Notes: generated by a model not told the origin, from the sequence alone. A DNA stretch of 64,000 bases from Thermococcus sp. LS1 (GCF_012027395.1 NZ_SNUJ01000002.1:554525-618524); one strand, 5' to 3'. Counted from the first letter of the stretch, positions 1 to 10,501 are shown. Program-made: numbers and translations.

Positions 1-1217
1 AGCTTCGGAAGGTCCTTAACGTTCTTGGCCTCTATAGCCACGGTAACGACCGGCTCGCTGGTGTAGTGGAGCGCCTCGAACGGCTCGATCTGCTCCTGGG
101 CGACGGTCTCACCGGCCATGGCGTCGCGCAGTCCGGTGACGGCGACGATGTTACCGGCCGGAACGGCCTCCATGTTGACCCTCTCAGGACCCATGTAGAT
201 ACCGACCTGCTGGATCCTGGCCTTCCTCTTGGCGCTGATGAGGTAGACCTCCTGGCCGGTCTTCACGGTACCGCTCCAGACACGGCCGGTGGCGACCTCA
301 CCCGCGTGCTTGTCGAGGATAATCTTGGTGACGACCATGACCATCTTGCCCTTCGGGTCACACCTGAGCATGGCCTGGCCGACATCGCTGTTGACGTCGC
401 CCCTCCAGAGGTGCGGGATCCTGTACTTCTGGGCCTCGAGCGGGTTCGGGAGGTGGCGGACGACCATATCGAGAACCACGACGTGGAGCGGGGCCTTCTG
501 CCTGAGGGTCTTAAGGTCGCCGGCGTTGGTGAGCTCGACGATGTCCTTGAATGAAACGCCAGTCTTCTTCATGTAGGGAACGCTGAGGGCCCAGTTGTAG
601 TAGGCGCTACCGAAGGCGACGCTACCATCCTCGACCTTGACCATCCACTGGCTCTTGAACTCGTCCGGGGCGTACTTCTTGATGAGCCTGTTGACGTCGG
701 TGATGATCTTGGCGAACCTCTGAAGGATCTCGTTCGGGCCGAGCTTGAGCTCCTTGATGAGCCTGTCAACCTTGTTGATGAAGAGGACCGGCTTGACGTA
801 CTCCCTGAGGGCCTGTCTGAGGACGGTCTCGGTCTGGGGCATGACACCCTCGACGGCGTCGACGACTATGATAGCACCGTCGATGGCACGCATGGCCCTG
901 GTAACGTCACCACCGAAGTCAACGTGACCCGGGGTGTCGATGAGGTTGATGAGGTACTCCTGGCCCTCGTAGGTGTGCACCATCGAGACGTTGGCCGCGT
1001 TGATGGTAATTCCTCTCGCCTGCTCCTGCTCGTCGAAGTCAAGGACGAGCTGCTTTCCGGCAAGCTCCTCGCTAATCATACCTGCTCCAGCGAGCAGGTT
1101 GTCGCTCAGCGTAGTCTTACCGTGGTCAATGTGAGCGGCAATACCCATGTTCCTAATCCTCTCGGGCTGGGTCATGAGCTCCTTAATCTTCGCAATCATC
1201 TCTTCCCTTCTTCCCAT
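1..1217 (-). CDS. fusA: Elongation factor 2 (aEF-2), N-terminal part, cut by window edge
   Basis: Translating GTPase that moves tRNA and mRNA through the ribosome after peptide transfer. About 405 residues are present; the rest lies beyond position 1. The start ATG at 1217 begins [10 protein letters not shown]. The GTPase signatures appear in order: P-loop AHIDHGKTT near residue 25, RGITI, the DTPGHVDF switch II motif, and NKVDRL. They are followed by the start of domain II. A TATA-like element lies at 1272-1280 and no gene is fused upstream. Seen directly: motifs and truncation. Assignment to EF-2 rather than EF-1A or IF-2 rests on the [15 protein letters not shown] context and the length. 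Confidence 0.97.
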   Translation of the reverse strand, partial: MGRREEMIAKIKELMTQPERIRNMGIAAHIDHGKTTLSDNLLAGAGMISEELAGKQLVLDFDEQEQARGITINAANVSMVHTYEGQEYLINLIDTPGHVDFGGDVTRAMRAIDGAIIVVDAVEGVMPQTETVLRQALREYVKPVLFINKVDRLIKELKLGPNEILQRFAKIITDVNRLIKKYAPDEFKSQWMVKVEDGSVAFGSAYYNWALSVPYMKKTGVSFKDIVELTNAGDLKTLRQKAPLHVVVLDMVVRHLPNPLEAQKYRIPHLWRGDVNSDVGQAMLRCDPKGKMVMVVTKIILDKHAGEVATGRVWSGTVKTGQEVYLISAKRKARIQQVGIYMGPERVNMEAVPAGNIVAVTGLRDAMAGETVAQEQIEPFEALHYTSEPVVTVAIEAKNVKDLPK

Positions 1218-1271
1218 TTACACCACCTTCTAACCTGATGAGCTTGTTCACCACTCACTTAAAAGGTGCGG

Positions 1272-1280
1272 TTATAAATC
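1272..1280 (-). promoter_or_regulatory. Probable promoter (TATA box) of aEF-2
   Basis: On the minus strand the sequence reads ATTTATAAC, about 55 bases before the aEF-2 start codon and close to the Thermococcales TATA consensus. The transcription start would fall near 1250, giving a leader of about 30 bases. Confidence 0.5.
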
Positions 1281-1361
1281 TTTCCCAGCGCAAAATCGAG
1301 GTCAGGCGAAAACGTTCAAACTACTTAAGGTTTTTGGAAGCAAAAAGAAAAGCCAGCCACT

Positions 1362-2426
1362 TCAGCCAAGGAGGTCTACCACGAATCGCCTGACATCCTC
1401 CCTGACGTCCTCCCTCGCGTAAACCCCCCAGCGCCAGTGCGTGTCCTTGAGCTCCACCAGGCTCCTGACGAGAGGGGAGACCTCGCTTAACCTCTGGCCT
1501 CCCTCAACGAATGCGTTCTTCTCCTCGAACTTCGGCTTCAGTGGGTAGTCGAGAATAGCCAAGTGGCCGAACTCATCTTCAAGAGCCTTTTTAAGCTCCT
1601 CGACATTCTTGAGCTCTTCATTGGTATAAACTACGCGCTTATAGAGCCTTCTGTCATCGATGGCCTTCACCAGCTCCCTGACCTCATCGCGCTCACTTCT
1701 CCTAAGGCGGGCGATTAAATCGACCTCGTCCATGGCGGCGATTTCTTTCTCACTTATTCTCTCAAGCTCGACTGCCTTGATGAGCATCGCCGACGCTATC
1801 CTGGAAACATGGTGCTGGTAGACGGTCGGATACATCATGCTCCTGGCGAGGAGCAGCGACTGAGCGGCCATTATCCCCTTCTGCCCTATGATGAGCTTTT
1901 CGCCGTCGTAGCGGAGGTTTCTTATAAGCCTGTCGAGGTCGACGAGTCCGTATGCAACGCCGGTGTAGTAGGCATCCCTCACGAGGTAGTCCATCCTGTC
2001 GGCGTCGATGTCCCCGCTCACTATCGGGTGCTTGAGAAGGCTGAGGAATTCTTTGAGGGAGTAGCGCTCCCCTATGACATCTCGGATTTCGCCCTCTTTA
2101 AGAACCCGCCTCGTGTTCTCCTCATGGCTCCCGTAGAGTGCCTCAAGGGCGTGGGAGAATGGATAGTGTCCGAGATCATGGAGCAGTGCGGCGTACGCCA
2201 CCGCTCCTTCAACTGTATCTCTGTTGTTCTCCGCTATCTTCTTCGCGAGCCAGAACGTTCCCAGTGAGTGCTCAAAGCGTGTGTGCCTTGCGGATGGATA
2301 TGCAAGGTACGCCAGCCCAAGCTGAGTTATTCTCCTCAGCCTCTGGAACTCAGGCGTGTCAACAATCCTCAGCGCAAACTCGTCCAGGACTATGTCCCCG
2401 TGAATGGCGTCGCGGATGACTTTCAC
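1362..2426 (-). CDS. HD-domain phosphohydrolase (dNTPase-like)
   Basis: Soluble metal-dependent phosphohydrolase of the HD superfamily, of the SAMHD1/dGTPase-like type. The HD metal ligands are visible in the N-terminal third: H in RHTRFEHSLG and the HDLGHYPFSH motif, followed by the family's GDIDADRMDYLVRD signature. The protein has about 354 residues. I start it at GTG 2426 because GGGGTG lies six bases upstream; a second in-frame GTG at 2435 overlaps that site. The 3' neighbour is unknown non-coding sequence before aEF-2, and mptA lies upstream with a 28-base gap in the same direction. The true substrate cannot be read from the sequence. Confidence 0.88.
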   Translation of the reverse strand: MKVIRDAIHGDIVLDEFALRIVDTPEFQRLRRITQLGLAYLAYPSARHTRFEHSLGTFWLAKKIAENNRDTVEGAVAYAALLHDLGHYPFSHALEALYGSHEENTRRVLKEGEIRDVIGERYSLKEFLSLLKHPIVSGDIDADRMDYLVRDAYYTGVAYGLVDLDRLIRNLRYDGEKLIIGQKGIMAAQSLLLARSMMYPTVYQHHVSRIASAMLIKAVELERISEKEIAAMDEVDLIARLRRSERDEVRELVKAIDDRRLYKRVVYTNEELKNVEELKKALEDEFGHLAILDYPLKPKFEEKNAFVEGGQRLSEVSPLVRSLVELKDTHWRWGVYAREDVREDVRRFVVDLLG

Positions 2427-2454
2427 AAGGGACACCCCGAAAAATTGGAGAAAG

Positions 2455-3261
2455 TCAGCTCCACGTCTCCGCTATGACGTCGTGCTTGTGGATGCTCTCG
2501 TTGCTGATGACCCTCACGTGAATCCTGCCCTTGAAGCGCTCCTTCGCCTTGGCGAATATCTCGCGCGCAACGTCCTCGACGAACTTCGGGTTCCTGTACA
2601 TGCCCTGAACGACGGCGTTCTCATCCACCGTCTTGAGCAGAGTGTAGGTTGGGTGACTGAAGGAGCTCTCAACGACGTCTATCATATCCTCAAGTGCTAT
2701 CTCCTCGTCAAAGGCCGTTCTCACCTCAAGCTCGCCTATCGCCCTCTGTATGTGCGTCTTGCCGTTGTTGTTCGCCATAGCGTGTGGACAGGCGGTGTTT
2801 CCGATAACCTTAACCCTTAGAACCTTCTCGAAGCTTCCGTCCTCGTTCTTGATGACACCGACCTCAACGTCGTAGGGCTCGTAGGTGGTCTTTTTGCTCG
2901 CCGGAGTCTCGCGAGGGATTATGAGGTGAGTTCTTATCCAGACCTCAGCCCTCTTGTGTGGGTGCTTGCCTTCGAGCCTATAAATGACAGCCTTTCCAAG
3001 CTCTTCAAGCGAGCTGTGGGCTTCCATTACCTCTTCCTCAACAGCCTCGCTCATCGCTTCCGTTATGCTCTCCACGAGCCTGCTCATGTGTATGCCCTTC
3101 TTCTCCTCCGGGACGTCGATAGTTATCTCAAAGAGCGGGAGAAAAGTGTACACCTTCCCTTTCCAGTTTATCTTTGCCACCGTGCGGAGATTCGTTATTC
3201 CAACACGGTGAAGACGCTCTCTAATCTCGGGAACCTCTTCCTGGGTCTCAAATATCAGCAT
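2455..3261 (-). CDS. mptA: GTP cyclohydrolase MptA (type IB, archaeal)
   Basis: First step of archaeal pterin (methanopterin or other tetrahydropterin) synthesis, opening GTP to a 7,8-dihydroneopterin cyclic phosphate. The 268-residue protein shows the COG1469/FolE2-type pattern: [10 protein letters not shown] near residue 75, [18 protein letters not shown], and the metal/substrate segment [21 protein letters not shown], with Cys and His as likely metal ligands. The ATG at 3261 is chosen because GGGTGATGCTC directly precedes it. Thermococcales carry MptA instead of the bacterial FolE. Monocistronic or co-transcribed with the HD protein downstream. Confidence 0.9.
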   Translation of the reverse strand: MLIFETQEEVPEIRERLHRVGITNLRTVAKINWKGKVYTFLPLFEITIDVPEEKKGIHMSRLVESITEAMSEAVEEEVMEAHSSLEELGKAVIYRLEGKHPHKRAEVWIRTHLIIPRETPASKKTTYEPYDVEVGVIKNEDGSFEKVLRVKVIGNTACPHAMANNNGKTHIQRAIGELEVRTAFDEEIALEDMIDVVESSFSHPTYTLLKTVDENAVVQGMYRNPKFVEDVAREIFAKAKERFKGRIHVRVISNESIHKHDVIAETWS

Positions 3262-3312
3262 GAGCATCACCCTGAACTTTTTAGGGCTATCTAATCGGAG
3301 CCCCTTTTAAAC

Positions 3313-4083
3313 CTACCTCAGCAGGCTCATCAGCCTCTCGTAGCTTTTCCTCGCGAGCTTTACATCGTCGTCGTTCAACCTTCCGGCGTATTTGGCCTTT
3401 TCAAAAATCCTTGTGAGAACATCGAGGTCTTCCAGATCCGGGAAAATCTCCCTCAGCATTTTCTCATGCTCCCTATGGGTCCAGCTCTTCCTGTAGGGGT
3501 AGCCTTTCATGACGAGGCCGGCAACGACGTTTTTGTACATCTTTATGACCCTCTCGGCGGGGGTTCCCTCAAGGGCTTCGTAGCGCATTTCAGGGTTGAA
3601 CTTAATCTCGAACGCAACTTTGCTTCTTTTCCGCCGTTTCACTGTGATAACCAGAATCAGAAAGACGATGAATGGAAGGAGGTAGAAAACCGCCGGGAGC
3701 TCCCTCAGGACGACCCGAAAATCACCGGAGGTGACGTAGTACCAGACGCCCTCGATGCTCTTAACCGCACCGCCACCCTCAAAGAGCTTTTCCGGGCGCC
3801 TCTCAAGGATGAGCTTTATCGCCACGAAGAGGGCCAGAATCGTGATTAGCCCCGCCAAGACATTGCCCCTCTTAGTCTTCCTGTCACCCCTGTCAAGGCC
3901 TTCCTCAAGCACGAGCCTGATGACGTAGCCGGCCATCCCCAGGAGGATAAGGTTCACAAAGAAAAAGAGCCATTCGATGTTGAACACCGTGACGCCACCG
4001 TGAACGGCCGTGCTTCCGAGAAGGGCAAAGGTGATGAGGAGAGTGGAGAAAAGGGCCCCGTAGAGGGCCTTTATTCTCTCCAT
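3313..4083 (-). CDS. Membrane protein with C-terminal DUF4129 domain
   Basis: 256 residues. Two hydrophobic segments lie in the first 55 residues, a third near 75-90 and a fourth near 130-150, then a cytosolic domain. This tail (RVIKMYKNVVAGLVMKGY, then RKSWTHREHEKML and a KYAGR motif near the end) fits DUF4129, a small helical domain found at the C-terminus of archaeal and bacterial transglutaminase-like membrane proteins. There is no transglutaminase domain here. It overlaps the upstream DUF1699 gene by 13 bases, so the two are translationally linked. Function unknown. Confidence 0.7.
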   Translation of the reverse strand: MERIKALYGALFSTLLITFALLGSTAVHGGVTVFNIEWLFFFVNLILLGMAGYVIRLVLEEGLDRGDRKTKRGNVLAGLITILALFVAIKLILERRPEKLFEGGGAVKSIEGVWYYVTSGDFRVVLRELPAVFYLLPFIVFLILVITVKRRKRSKVAFEIKFNPEMRYEALEGTPAERVIKMYKNVVAGLVMKGYPYRKSWTHREHEKMLREIFPDLEDLDVLTRIFEKAKYAGRLNDDDVKLARKSYERLMSLLR

Positions 4084-4481
4084 TGCCGAGCACCTATCTG
4101 CTCGATCATGTAGTAAACCGTCCTGAGCGGAATTCCCATGCGGGAGCTTATCTCCTTGGGGGTTATGCCCTCCCGTATAAGGTTGTAAACCTCGCGGATA
4201 GTCCGCTCATCGTACTTCCGCGGCCTTCCACGGGGGTAGCCCTCGGGAACGAGCTCTATACCCATCTGCGCGAGGGCGTTTATCGCTTTTTTCGAGACCT
4301 TAGGATAGAGGCTCGGCGGACAGGAGATTTTCCTAACGTTCGGCGCGCGCTCGAGGATCCTCACGAGTATCTCCTTTGTCGGGCGGAGGTTGATGTAGAC
4401 CTCGGTAACCTCGTCGTTTAAGACTTCATTGAGTTTCCTTATGAGCTCGGCGTTGTTTCTGGCCTTTATCTCCACCCTCAT
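4071..4481 (-). CDS. DUF1699-like protein with C-terminal helix-turn-helix
   Basis: 136 residues. The first 85 residues form an alpha/beta unit (VTEVYINLRPTKEILVRIL, then APNVRKISCPPSLYPKVSKKAI) that I recognise as DUF1699-like. The tail, GRPRKYDERTIREVYNLI followed by GITPKEISSRMGIPLRTVYYMI, is a resolvase-type helix-turn-helix. Start ATG 4481 follows GGGGTGAGGAC. The arrangement suggests a DNA-binding regulator. It ends inside the DUF4129 membrane gene and starts 5 bases after the DUF530 gene. Target unknown. Confidence 0.65.
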   Translation of the reverse strand: MRVEIKARNNAELIRKLNEVLNDEVTEVYINLRPTKEILVRILERAPNVRKISCPPSLYPKVSKKAINALAQMGIELVPEGYPRGRPRKYDERTIREVYNLIREGITPKEISSRMGIPLRTVYYMIEQIGARQWRE

Positions 4482-4485
4482 GTCC

Positions 4486-5733
4486 TCACCCCTGGAGGAG
4501 CGCTAGGAACTGCTTCGCCCTGTCGCTCTTGGGCATGAACTTCTCGAACTTCTTGGTGTCGGCGAAGAGCGTTTTGTGGAGGCCTGAAATCACGAACTTC
4601 TTTATGGCCTCGACAAGTTCGTCCTCGGGAATACCGAGGAGCTGGGCCACCTTCTCCTCGCTGTAGTCGCTCATGCCGTAGAGCAGAACTCCGCCGAGTA
4701 AATAGTTGGGGATGTTGGTTATGTCTCTCCTCCTGCCAACGAGGGCCTTCTCCATCTCACACTTCCGTATGAGTAGCATACTTCCGTGGCCGGTCTTGAA
4801 GCCGGGCTCGTTCCTGAAGGGAAGATCGAAGATTGAGTAATGGCAGTCGATGCAAAGCTTTATGTCCGGATAGAGGCCCAGGCTCTCCCTATCGTTCTCG
4901 GAGGTGAGGAAGTAGTAGCGGAAGAGGTCAAGGCCCAGAAGCTCAGCTCCCTTTTCGGGGTCAAGGACGGAATACGCTAAGGCAAGGTTGTCAACAGTAT
5001 AGTGGTTATTTATGAGAACGCCCTTCGTCTTGACGAAGCTGAGAACCCTCCAGCGGAACCTCCTTCCGTAGCGTTGCCTCAGTTCGGCCTCTATGTCTGC
5101 ATCGGTGGGTAAATCAATGCGCGCCTTCTTGAGTCTGTTGTTCTCCCAGTACTCGACCTCGATGCGAAGTCCCCTCGTTCTCACTGTCCCCTTCTCCCGG
5201 AGCTTGCCCTTTATGAACTTGAAGGCCTCTCTGACCTCGATGCTCTCCCTTGCCAAAAGGCGGAGTACGTCACCGGAATATGCCAAATAAGGAAGCACCT
5301 CAACGCGTCCAAGCTGGACGGGCTTTTGGATGGCCTTAACCTTTGGAATATCCTCCCTCTTGAGCTCCCTGATTGAGAGCTCCCTCTTTCCAAGGGTGAA
5401 AGTATAGTTGGCCGCTATCAAAGCGAGGGCCATCTTGTGAGCGGTAATGGCCGAGCGGAGCCTTTCAAGGGCTAAAACACGGTTGCGCTTCTTCTTGTAT
5501 ATCCACTGGATGTGAGGATCTTTGTTCTTCTTGTCGAAGCCCCCCACCGAGGGGGTAACCTCGCCGACACGCCTCGATAAGTCCTCCTCAAGCTCCTGGA
5601 GGAGAGACAGGTTCTCTTTCAAACGGTAAGAAATGGACGGGACGTCGAAAGTCTCGAATAACCCGTCCATGTCTATCCCAATGTCGTCCAGTATCTTGTT
5701 CACCTGCGCGACGAGCTCTTCCGTCGTCGTCAT
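4486..5733 (-). CDS. DUF530-family archaeal protein
   Basis: 415 residues, predicted soluble. I recognise this as the archaeal DUF530 family, found next to topoisomerase VI genes in Thermococcales. Visible marks are a basic stretch near residue 75-85, a possible metal-binding CIDCHYS segment near residue 300 (CxxCH), and a C-terminal helical part resembling a helix-turn-helix ([20 protein letters not shown]). Its ATG overlaps the last base pairs of top6A (ATGA, 4-base overlap), so it is the next gene in the top6B-top6A operon. Function unknown; linkage to topoisomerase VI is the only clue. Confidence 0.7.
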   Translation of the reverse strand: MTTTEELVAQVNKILDDIGIDMDGLFETFDVPSISYRLKENLSLLQELEEDLSRRVGEVTPSVGGFDKKNKDPHIQWIYKKKRNRVLALERLRSAITAHKMALALIAANYTFTLGKRELSIRELKREDIPKVKAIQKPVQLGRVEVLPYLAYSGDVLRLLARESIEVREAFKFIKGKLREKGTVRTRGLRIEVEYWENNRLKKARIDLPTDADIEAELRQRYGRRFRWRVLSFVKTKGVLINNHYTVDNLALAYSVLDPEKGAELLGLDLFRYYFLTSENDRESLGLYPDIKLCIDCHYSIFDLPFRNEPGFKTGHGSMLLIRKCEMEKALVGRRRDITNIPNYLLGGVLLYGMSDYSEEKVAQLLGIPEDELVEAIKKFVISGLHKTLFADTKKFEKFMPKSDRAKQFLALLQG

Positions 5734-6890
5734 GGCAGGAGCTCACCGTTGTTTATCTTTTCCGGCAGGTACTTCTTCGCCACGAACTCAAGGCTCTTGT
5801 TGGCCAGAGCCTGCTGCTCAATCCTGACGCCCATCTTGAGGGCCAGCTGGAGCTGCCTCTGCCATTCCTTGTTCTGGAACCACGGGTAGTTCATCTCCTC
5901 GATGATCCTCTTGTAGTCGCCCGTCGGACCGCCCTTCTTGTTTGGCGGTATGCCCTTGAGCTTCTCGGTGACGTTCTTGAGGCCATAGCGCTCTATGTCG
6001 TCCATGGTCATGCCCACGAACTTAGCTTCTGGGGTTGCCAGCTTCTCGCTGAGGTATGCGAGGTTAATGGAGCCCTGCTTTATGGTGGAGTAGATGTACC
6101 AACCGTAGGGGTCTCCATCGGTGAAGACTATGATGGGCAGCCCTTCCTCGTAGTGGAGCCTGTGGATGAGCCTCCTGACTCCACGGGAGGCCTGTCCCTG
6201 CGTTGCTATGATTAGGGCGTTCTCCTTCTTCGGGAACTTTTCCTCGATGAGACGGTCGGCCATAGCTGCCGTCTCGACGACCAAAGCGTAATCTACGTTG
6301 ACCTCGACGAACTGGAGGTGCTCAACCGTTCCTGGGACAGCCCAGCCACCCATACCGAGCTTGCTGGTGTTGAACTCGTCCTCGCCGTCGCGTATGACAA
6401 TGTCACCGTATATGTAGCCGCGCCTGTCGGCTGTGAGATGCATCTCCTCACGAAGAACGCCGAGCATTCTCTCAAGATCTTCAATAATTGGGTCGCTCTC
6501 GCGCTGGTCCTCGAAGGTGTTCTCCTTCGTTCCCGGAATTGTGTGCTTGTTGGCGTAGTAGGCTTCACGAAGGCTCGCGTGCTTTCCTTCGCTGACGAGC
6601 CTTTTGACGTAGGCCATTATGAGCAGCGTCTGCATGAACTTTCTCGCGTGGGCGACGTTGAGGAAGTACCTCCTGGAGAGCTTGTCGCCCATTTTGATGA
6701 CCCTTCTCTTCTCATCGAAGTAGACGTTGCTCAGCCCGCGCATGGGTATGTCGAAGTAGGGATTCTTGCCGCTCTTTATGTCCTCCAGCACGCGCCTTCC
6801 GTACTCCTCCAGCTTGCTGAGCACCTTAGTGGGGTCATAGGAGAAGCGCTCCCTTGGCTGGCTCCTCTTGACGGCCTTGGATTTAGGCAT
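5730..6890 (-). CDS. top6A: DNA topoisomerase VI subunit A
   Basis: Catalytic strand-cutting subunit of the type IIB topoisomerase, a Spo11 relative; A2B2 enzyme that relaxes and decatenates DNA. 386 residues. The winged-helix CAP domain carries the catalytic Tyr in REAYYANKH (Tyr111 or Tyr112), and the Toprim domain carries the acidic VFTDGDPYG metal site, with a conserved Glu in VVETAAM. The start ATG at 6890 has GGAGGTGG upstream; an in-frame start at 6914 would lack this site and extend further into top6B. It overlaps top6B by 8 bases, as usual for this operon. Confidence 0.96.
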   Translation of the reverse strand: MPKSKAVKRSQPRERFSYDPTKVLSKLEEYGRRVLEDIKSGKNPYFDIPMRGLSNVYFDEKRRVIKMGDKLSRRYFLNVAHARKFMQTLLIMAYVKRLVSEGKHASLREAYYANKHTIPGTKENTFEDQRESDPIIEDLERMLGVLREEMHLTADRRGYIYGDIVIRDGEDEFNTSKLGMGGWAVPGTVEHLQFVEVNVDYALVVETAAMADRLIEEKFPKKENALIIATQGQASRGVRRLIHRLHYEEGLPIIVFTDGDPYGWYIYSTIKQGSINLAYLSEKLATPEAKFVGMTMDDIERYGLKNVTEKLKGIPPNKKGGPTGDYKRIIEEMNYPWFQNKEWQRQLQLALKMGVRIEQQALANKSLEFVAKKYLPEKINNGELLP

Positions 6891-8574
6891 TCTCAGCCAC
6901 CTCCTCTGCCTCAACCTCGCTCTGGGCGAACCTTTCCTCGATGAACCTCAGGAAGTAGTTCTTAATCTCCTCCTCGGGCTCGCCCGTTAATATACTCAGG
7001 GCCTTAGCTATCTCGGGCACGTACTTCTCGAAGGTCTTCTTCCTCTTCACCTGGTAGAGCCTTCTGTGCTTGCCGCTTAGGTATGTCTGGAGCCTCCTCG
7101 CGGCGTCCATTATTGCCAGCCTGATCTCGTTGTGTATCTCATCCACGTTGGCTATGCTCTGCTTTCCGGTTCCGGTATAGGGAACGTGGACGCTGATGAC
7201 GTTTATCATGAGCACTATCGGGGCACGCTCGAGGTCGTCAACCTTGTAGCGCTTCCAGTCGATTGAGCGAGCCGCCAGAGTGGTTACACACGAGCCCGCA
7301 TCGAAGAGGAGCGGGACGCGGTTGGCGTAGCGGAGAAGGTCAAAGCCGCTGCCTATCTCCCCTCCATAAGCCAGGCCGACCTCAACCTGGAAGGGAATTC
7401 CACCGCTGTAGACCTTCGGCGGCCTCGTGACGGCCGTGACGAACTCGGGTTTGAGGATTCCCTTGAGACCCTTCTCAATGTTCTCCTCGCCTATCGGCCT
7501 GAGGCCGTGGGTCGGCGGAGCGAGGAACTTCATATACTTGAAGGCCTCAACTATCTCCTCAGCCTCGTGCCAGCTGAGCTTCTCCGGCGGCTTCTCCATG
7601 AGCTTTGCCACCTGCTTGACGACCTTGGTGTAGCCCTTGAAGGAGCGCAGAACCTTGTCGACCTCGCCGTTCATCAGCCTCTCGTAGAGCTGATCCTGAA
7701 CCGCTTTGTCCTTCTCCGTCTTGATGAGCCTGAGGGCGGCGATGTACTTTATCAGCTCATCAACCTTCTTGTCGCTTATCCTCGAGAACTCGCCGATTAG
7801 GAAGCGCCTGACGGTGTTTCTTCTCGTCTTCTTGGCCATTCTGTAAACGTCATCCGTGAGAACTCCCCTCGGGTGGGGCTTCATCTCAACGGGCGGCTTT
7901 GGAACTTCCTCGCTCGAACGCGGGAAGACTATGAGCTTTCCGTCCGGCTCGATAAGCTCTATGTGGGCGTGCGGATTAGCTATGGCCGTGAGCTTGAGGT
8001 ACCAGTAGACACCCTGCTTGGAGCGGACGTAGCGGACGTTTTTAACCTCAAGCTCTATCCTCGTACCCCGCCAGCCCTTTGGATTCGGGTGCTTTTCCTT
8101 CTTGACTATCTTACCCTCGTTCTTGTCGACGTCGATCTTGACCCAGGCCTCGATTATGTCGCCGCCGGTTGAGGTGATTACGCGCGTGGCCTTTCCGCTC
8201 GTTATCTGGGCGAACATTACCGCACCGGATATACCTATACCCTGCTGACCGCGGCTCTGTATGTTCCTGTGAGCCTTGGTTCCAGCGAGCATCTTTCCAA
8301 AGACGTGGGTTATGAACTTCTCGGGGATTCCGGGACCGTTGTCCTCGACTATGACCTTGTAGTGTTCTCTTCCCAGCTCTTCAATCTCAACGCGGACGTA
8401 CGGCAGAATGCCGGCCTCCTCACAGGCGTCGAGGGAGTTGGTGACTGCCTCATGGACGACGGTCGTGAGGGAGCGTATCTTGCCCGTGTAGCCGAGCATT
8501 GCAGCGTTTCTTCTGAAGAACTCGCTGACGCTCTGAATCTTGAACTCCTTAAACAGCTGACTTGCTTCGGCCAT
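6883..8574 (-). CDS. top6B: DNA topoisomerase VI subunit B
   Basis: ATPase subunit of topoisomerase VI. 563 residues, the normal length. The GHKL (Bergerat) ATP fold is complete: [27 protein letters not shown] and [13 protein letters not shown]. After it comes a helix-two-turn-helix region and the transducer domain with the switch Lys expected in the [10 protein letters not shown] segment near residue 460. Start ATG 8574 follows GGAGGAGTGAAA. The stop codon of the upstream KH-domain gene overlaps this leader, placing RIO1 - KH - top6B - top6A - DUF530 in one operon. Confidence 0.97.
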   Translation of the reverse strand: MAEASQLFKEFKIQSVSEFFRRNAAMLGYTGKIRSLTTVVHEAVTNSLDACEEAGILPYVRVEIEELGREHYKVIVEDNGPGIPEKFITHVFGKMLAGTKAHRNIQSRGQQGIGISGAVMFAQITSGKATRVITSTGGDIIEAWVKIDVDKNEGKIVKKEKHPNPKGWRGTRIELEVKNVRYVRSKQGVYWYLKLTAIANPHAHIELIEPDGKLIVFPRSSEEVPKPPVEMKPHPRGVLTDDVYRMAKKTRRNTVRRFLIGEFSRISDKKVDELIKYIAALRLIKTEKDKAVQDQLYERLMNGEVDKVLRSFKGYTKVVKQVAKLMEKPPEKLSWHEAEEIVEAFKYMKFLAPPTHGLRPIGEENIEKGLKGILKPEFVTAVTRPPKVYSGGIPFQVEVGLAYGGEIGSGFDLLRYANRVPLLFDAGSCVTTLAARSIDWKRYKVDDLERAPIVLMINVISVHVPYTGTGKQSIANVDEIHNEIRLAIMDAARRLQTYLSGKHRRLYQVKRKKTFEKYVPEIAKALSILTGEPEEEIKNYFLRFIEERFAQSEVEAEEVAENA

Positions 8575-8576
8575 TT

Positions 8577-9281
8577 TCACTCCTCCTCAAAGTCTTCAAA
8601 GTTTTCAGAGCCGCCAAGGGCCTCGTAGTAAGTGACGCTTTCAAGCTCCAAATCCTTCTTGCGCCTCTCAAGATACTTGTAAACCACTCCGTGGGGCGAA
8701 CCCTTGGCGAGCTTCTCTATGGCTGTTTTGGCAACCTCAACCTGAATCGGGTTGCCTATTATCGCGACGGTCTTTCCGTAAACGCTAACGTCGGCACCGC
8801 TCATTTCCTCTATTATCTCCCTTGTTCTACCCTTCCGACCTATTATCCTTCCCCTAACACGGGGAAGAGCGTTCTTGTCGTTGCCTATGATGATGTCGGT
8901 GAGGTTGATTACCTCAAGAACCTCGCCCTCGTTGAAGAGCCTGAAGGCCCTCTCTGGCGAGAAGCCCCTACCGATGGCGGTAACAACATCGCGAGCCTTC
9001 CAGACTGCTAAGGGATCGTCTGTCTCCTTCGTGGCGGTGATGAAAACCTCCCCAGTCTCACTGTCTACCTCGATTCTCGTCTTCGTGCGTCTCTCTATCT
9101 CCTTCTTAGTCCGCCCTTTCTTTCCTATCAGGACCGCCACCCTGTCCTTCGGAATCCTAACGAACTCCTCCTGCTCGCCCAGGGCGGCGTAGGTTATCTC
9201 CTCTTCCTCATTGTTCTTGAGGGGCCTTCCGTCCTTATCAACGCGCTCGTACTTCTTGAGCAGTCTCTCAAACTCGTCCAT
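8577..9281 (-). CDS. KH-domain rRNA-processing protein (Dim2/Pno1-like)
   Basis: 234-residue RNA-binding protein with two KH domains, each with its GxxG loop: IGKKGRTKKEIE near residue 50 and IIGRKGRTREIIEE near residue 145. This is the archaeal relative of eukaryotic Pno1/Dim2, which works with RIO1 in the last steps of small-subunit rRNA maturation; the RIO1 gene is directly upstream with a 5-base gap. The start ATG 9281 has GGGTGAGAGGT before it. The C-terminus is acidic (EDFEEE). Pairing with RIO1 supports the role. Confidence 0.88.
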   Translation of the reverse strand: MDEFERLLKKYERVDKDGRPLKNNEEEEITYAALGEQEEFVRIPKDRVAVLIGKKGRTKKEIERRTKTRIEVDSETGEVFITATKETDDPLAVWKARDVVTAIGRGFSPERAFRLFNEGEVLEVINLTDIIIGNDKNALPRVRGRIIGRKGRTREIIEEMSGADVSVYGKTVAIIGNPIQVEVAKTAIEKLAKGSPHGVVYKYLERRKKDLELESVTYYEALGGSENFEDFEEE

Positions 9282-9286
9282 ACCTC

Positions 9287-10066
9287 TCACCCGCTCTCAA
9301 CGAGTTCCTTAAACTTCTCGTGGAAATCATCAACATCAACGCCCTTTTTACCAAAGTAATTGATGATGTTCCTCAAATCTCTCTTCAGGAGCTCAACGCT
9401 CATCCTATTCCTCTTCACGGTCGCCTGGGACCAGTCTATAACCACAGGGCCATCATGGAGCAGGATATTGTACTCGCTCAGGTCCCCATGCACCATGTCT
9501 CCCCTCTTCCAGAGGCGCTCGATTACACCCATCGTAAAGTCGTAGAGCTCCTCGAAGTCCTCTTTAGCCAGCTCCCTTTCGACGTCCTTCAAGCGGGGAG
9601 CAGGAAGCTCATCGCCTATGAACTCCATGACGAGGACGTTGTTGCGGAAGATTATCGGCTCGGGAACGCGGACCGCGTATTTAATCGCCCTCTGGAGGTT
9701 TTTATATTCCCTCCTCGTCCAGACAAAGACGAGCTTTCTCATATCCTTGGGCAGGTAGCCAACTCTCGGGTCGGCAGCTAGGTACTCCCATATTCTGCGG
9801 AACTCGGTAGTGTAGGTCCGGTATATCTTCACCGCCACCCTGTTGCCCTCGCTGTCTATTCCAGCGAAGACGTTGGCCTCCTTGCCCGTGCTTATCACGC
9901 CGTAGAGGCTCTCTATCTTACCCCTGCGGTGGAGATAGGCAAGGGTTTCCTTGGTTGTCCTGTCAAAGACCTCGTTGGCTATCTTGTAGAGCTCGCTGTC
10001 CTTCTCGCGCCTCTCCGTGAGGCCGAGCATCTCCTCAACTTCCCGCTCGATGAACTCCTCGCGCAT
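9287..10066 (-). CDS. rio1: RIO1 serine/threonine kinase/ATPase
   Basis: 259 residues. Atypical protein kinase involved in small ribosomal subunit maturation. The RIO1-type nucleotide loop STGKEANVFAG is near residue 60, the catalytic loop VHGDLSEYNILL near residue 195, and the metal-binding VIDWSQ follows it. The flexible loop and hinge region YKNLQRAI fit RIO1 better than RIO2, whose N-terminal winged helix is absent. Start ATG 10066 has GAGTGAT upstream. Translated ahead of the Dim2-like KH gene. Confidence 0.93.
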   Translation of the reverse strand: MREEFIEREVEEMLGLTERREKDSELYKIANEVFDRTTKETLAYLHRRGKIESLYGVISTGKEANVFAGIDSEGNRVAVKIYRTYTTEFRRIWEYLAADPRVGYLPKDMRKLVFVWTRREYKNLQRAIKYAVRVPEPIIFRNNVLVMEFIGDELPAPRLKDVERELAKEDFEELYDFTMGVIERLWKRGDMVHGDLSEYNILLHDGPVVIDWSQATVKRNRMSVELLKRDLRNIINYFGKKGVDVDDFHEKFKELVESG

Positions 10067-10093
10067 CGCTATCACTCAAAGGGTTTTGAGAGC

Positions 10094-10453
10094 TCAGAAG
10101 AGCAGCTCGCCGCCCGTGAGGAAGTCTTGGCTTATCTTGCCCTTCCTCAGGAGCCAGTCAACCTGCGTCTTAGTGTAGCGGTAGACTATGTCTCCTCTCT
10201 CGTCCGTCTGAACCGGCCAGGGCTGGACTATGACGACGTCGCCAACGCGCATCCACATCCTCCTCTTGAGTTTGCCGGGTATCCTGCATCTCCTGACCTT
10301 TCCGTCGGAACAGCGGACGTCCATCCATCCGGCTCCAAGAGCCTGCTCGATAACTCCGAACAGCTGTCCTTCCTTTGGAAGGGGAACACGAATGACCTCA
10401 TCCCCCTGAACCTGCCTGTCCTTCTTCTTTTTACCACCCTTATGGTAGGCCAT
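10094..10453 (-). CDS. eif1A: Translation initiation factor aIF1A
   Basis: 119-residue OB-fold (S1-like) initiation factor that binds the A site of the small subunit. The basic N-terminus [14 protein letters not shown], the core [12 protein letters not shown] and [24 protein letters not shown], and a short tail are all present. The start at ATG 10453 has GGAGGTGAT six bases upstream; upstream in-frame starts fall inside this site. A 28-base gap separates it from RIO1. It has its own promoter at 10489-10498. Confidence 0.95.
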   Translation of the reverse strand: MAYHKGGKKKKDRQVQGDEVIRVPLPKEGQLFGVIEQALGAGWMDVRCSDGKVRRCRIPGKLKRRMWMRVGDVVIVQPWPVQTDERGDIVYRYTKTQVDWLLRKGKISQDFLTGGELLF

Positions 10454-10488
10454 GAGCATCACCTCCTTCCCCTAGGCTTGAGCCCTTA

Positions 10489-10498
10489 TAAGCTTAAG
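10489..10498 (-). promoter_or_regulatory. Probable aIF1A promoter (TATA box)
   Basis: On the minus strand GCTTATAAGG sits 36-45 bases before the aIF1A start. It lies next to the large inverted repeat at 10502-10552, which is therefore upstream of this promoter and of the divergent ABC transporter promoter. Confidence 0.45.
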
Positions 10499-10501
10499 CC
10501 T

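Noticed and set aside
1..1217. Plus-strand open frames over aEF-2
   Set aside because: They are mirror frames of a GC-rich conserved gene, lack ribosome sites and any recognisable protein pattern.
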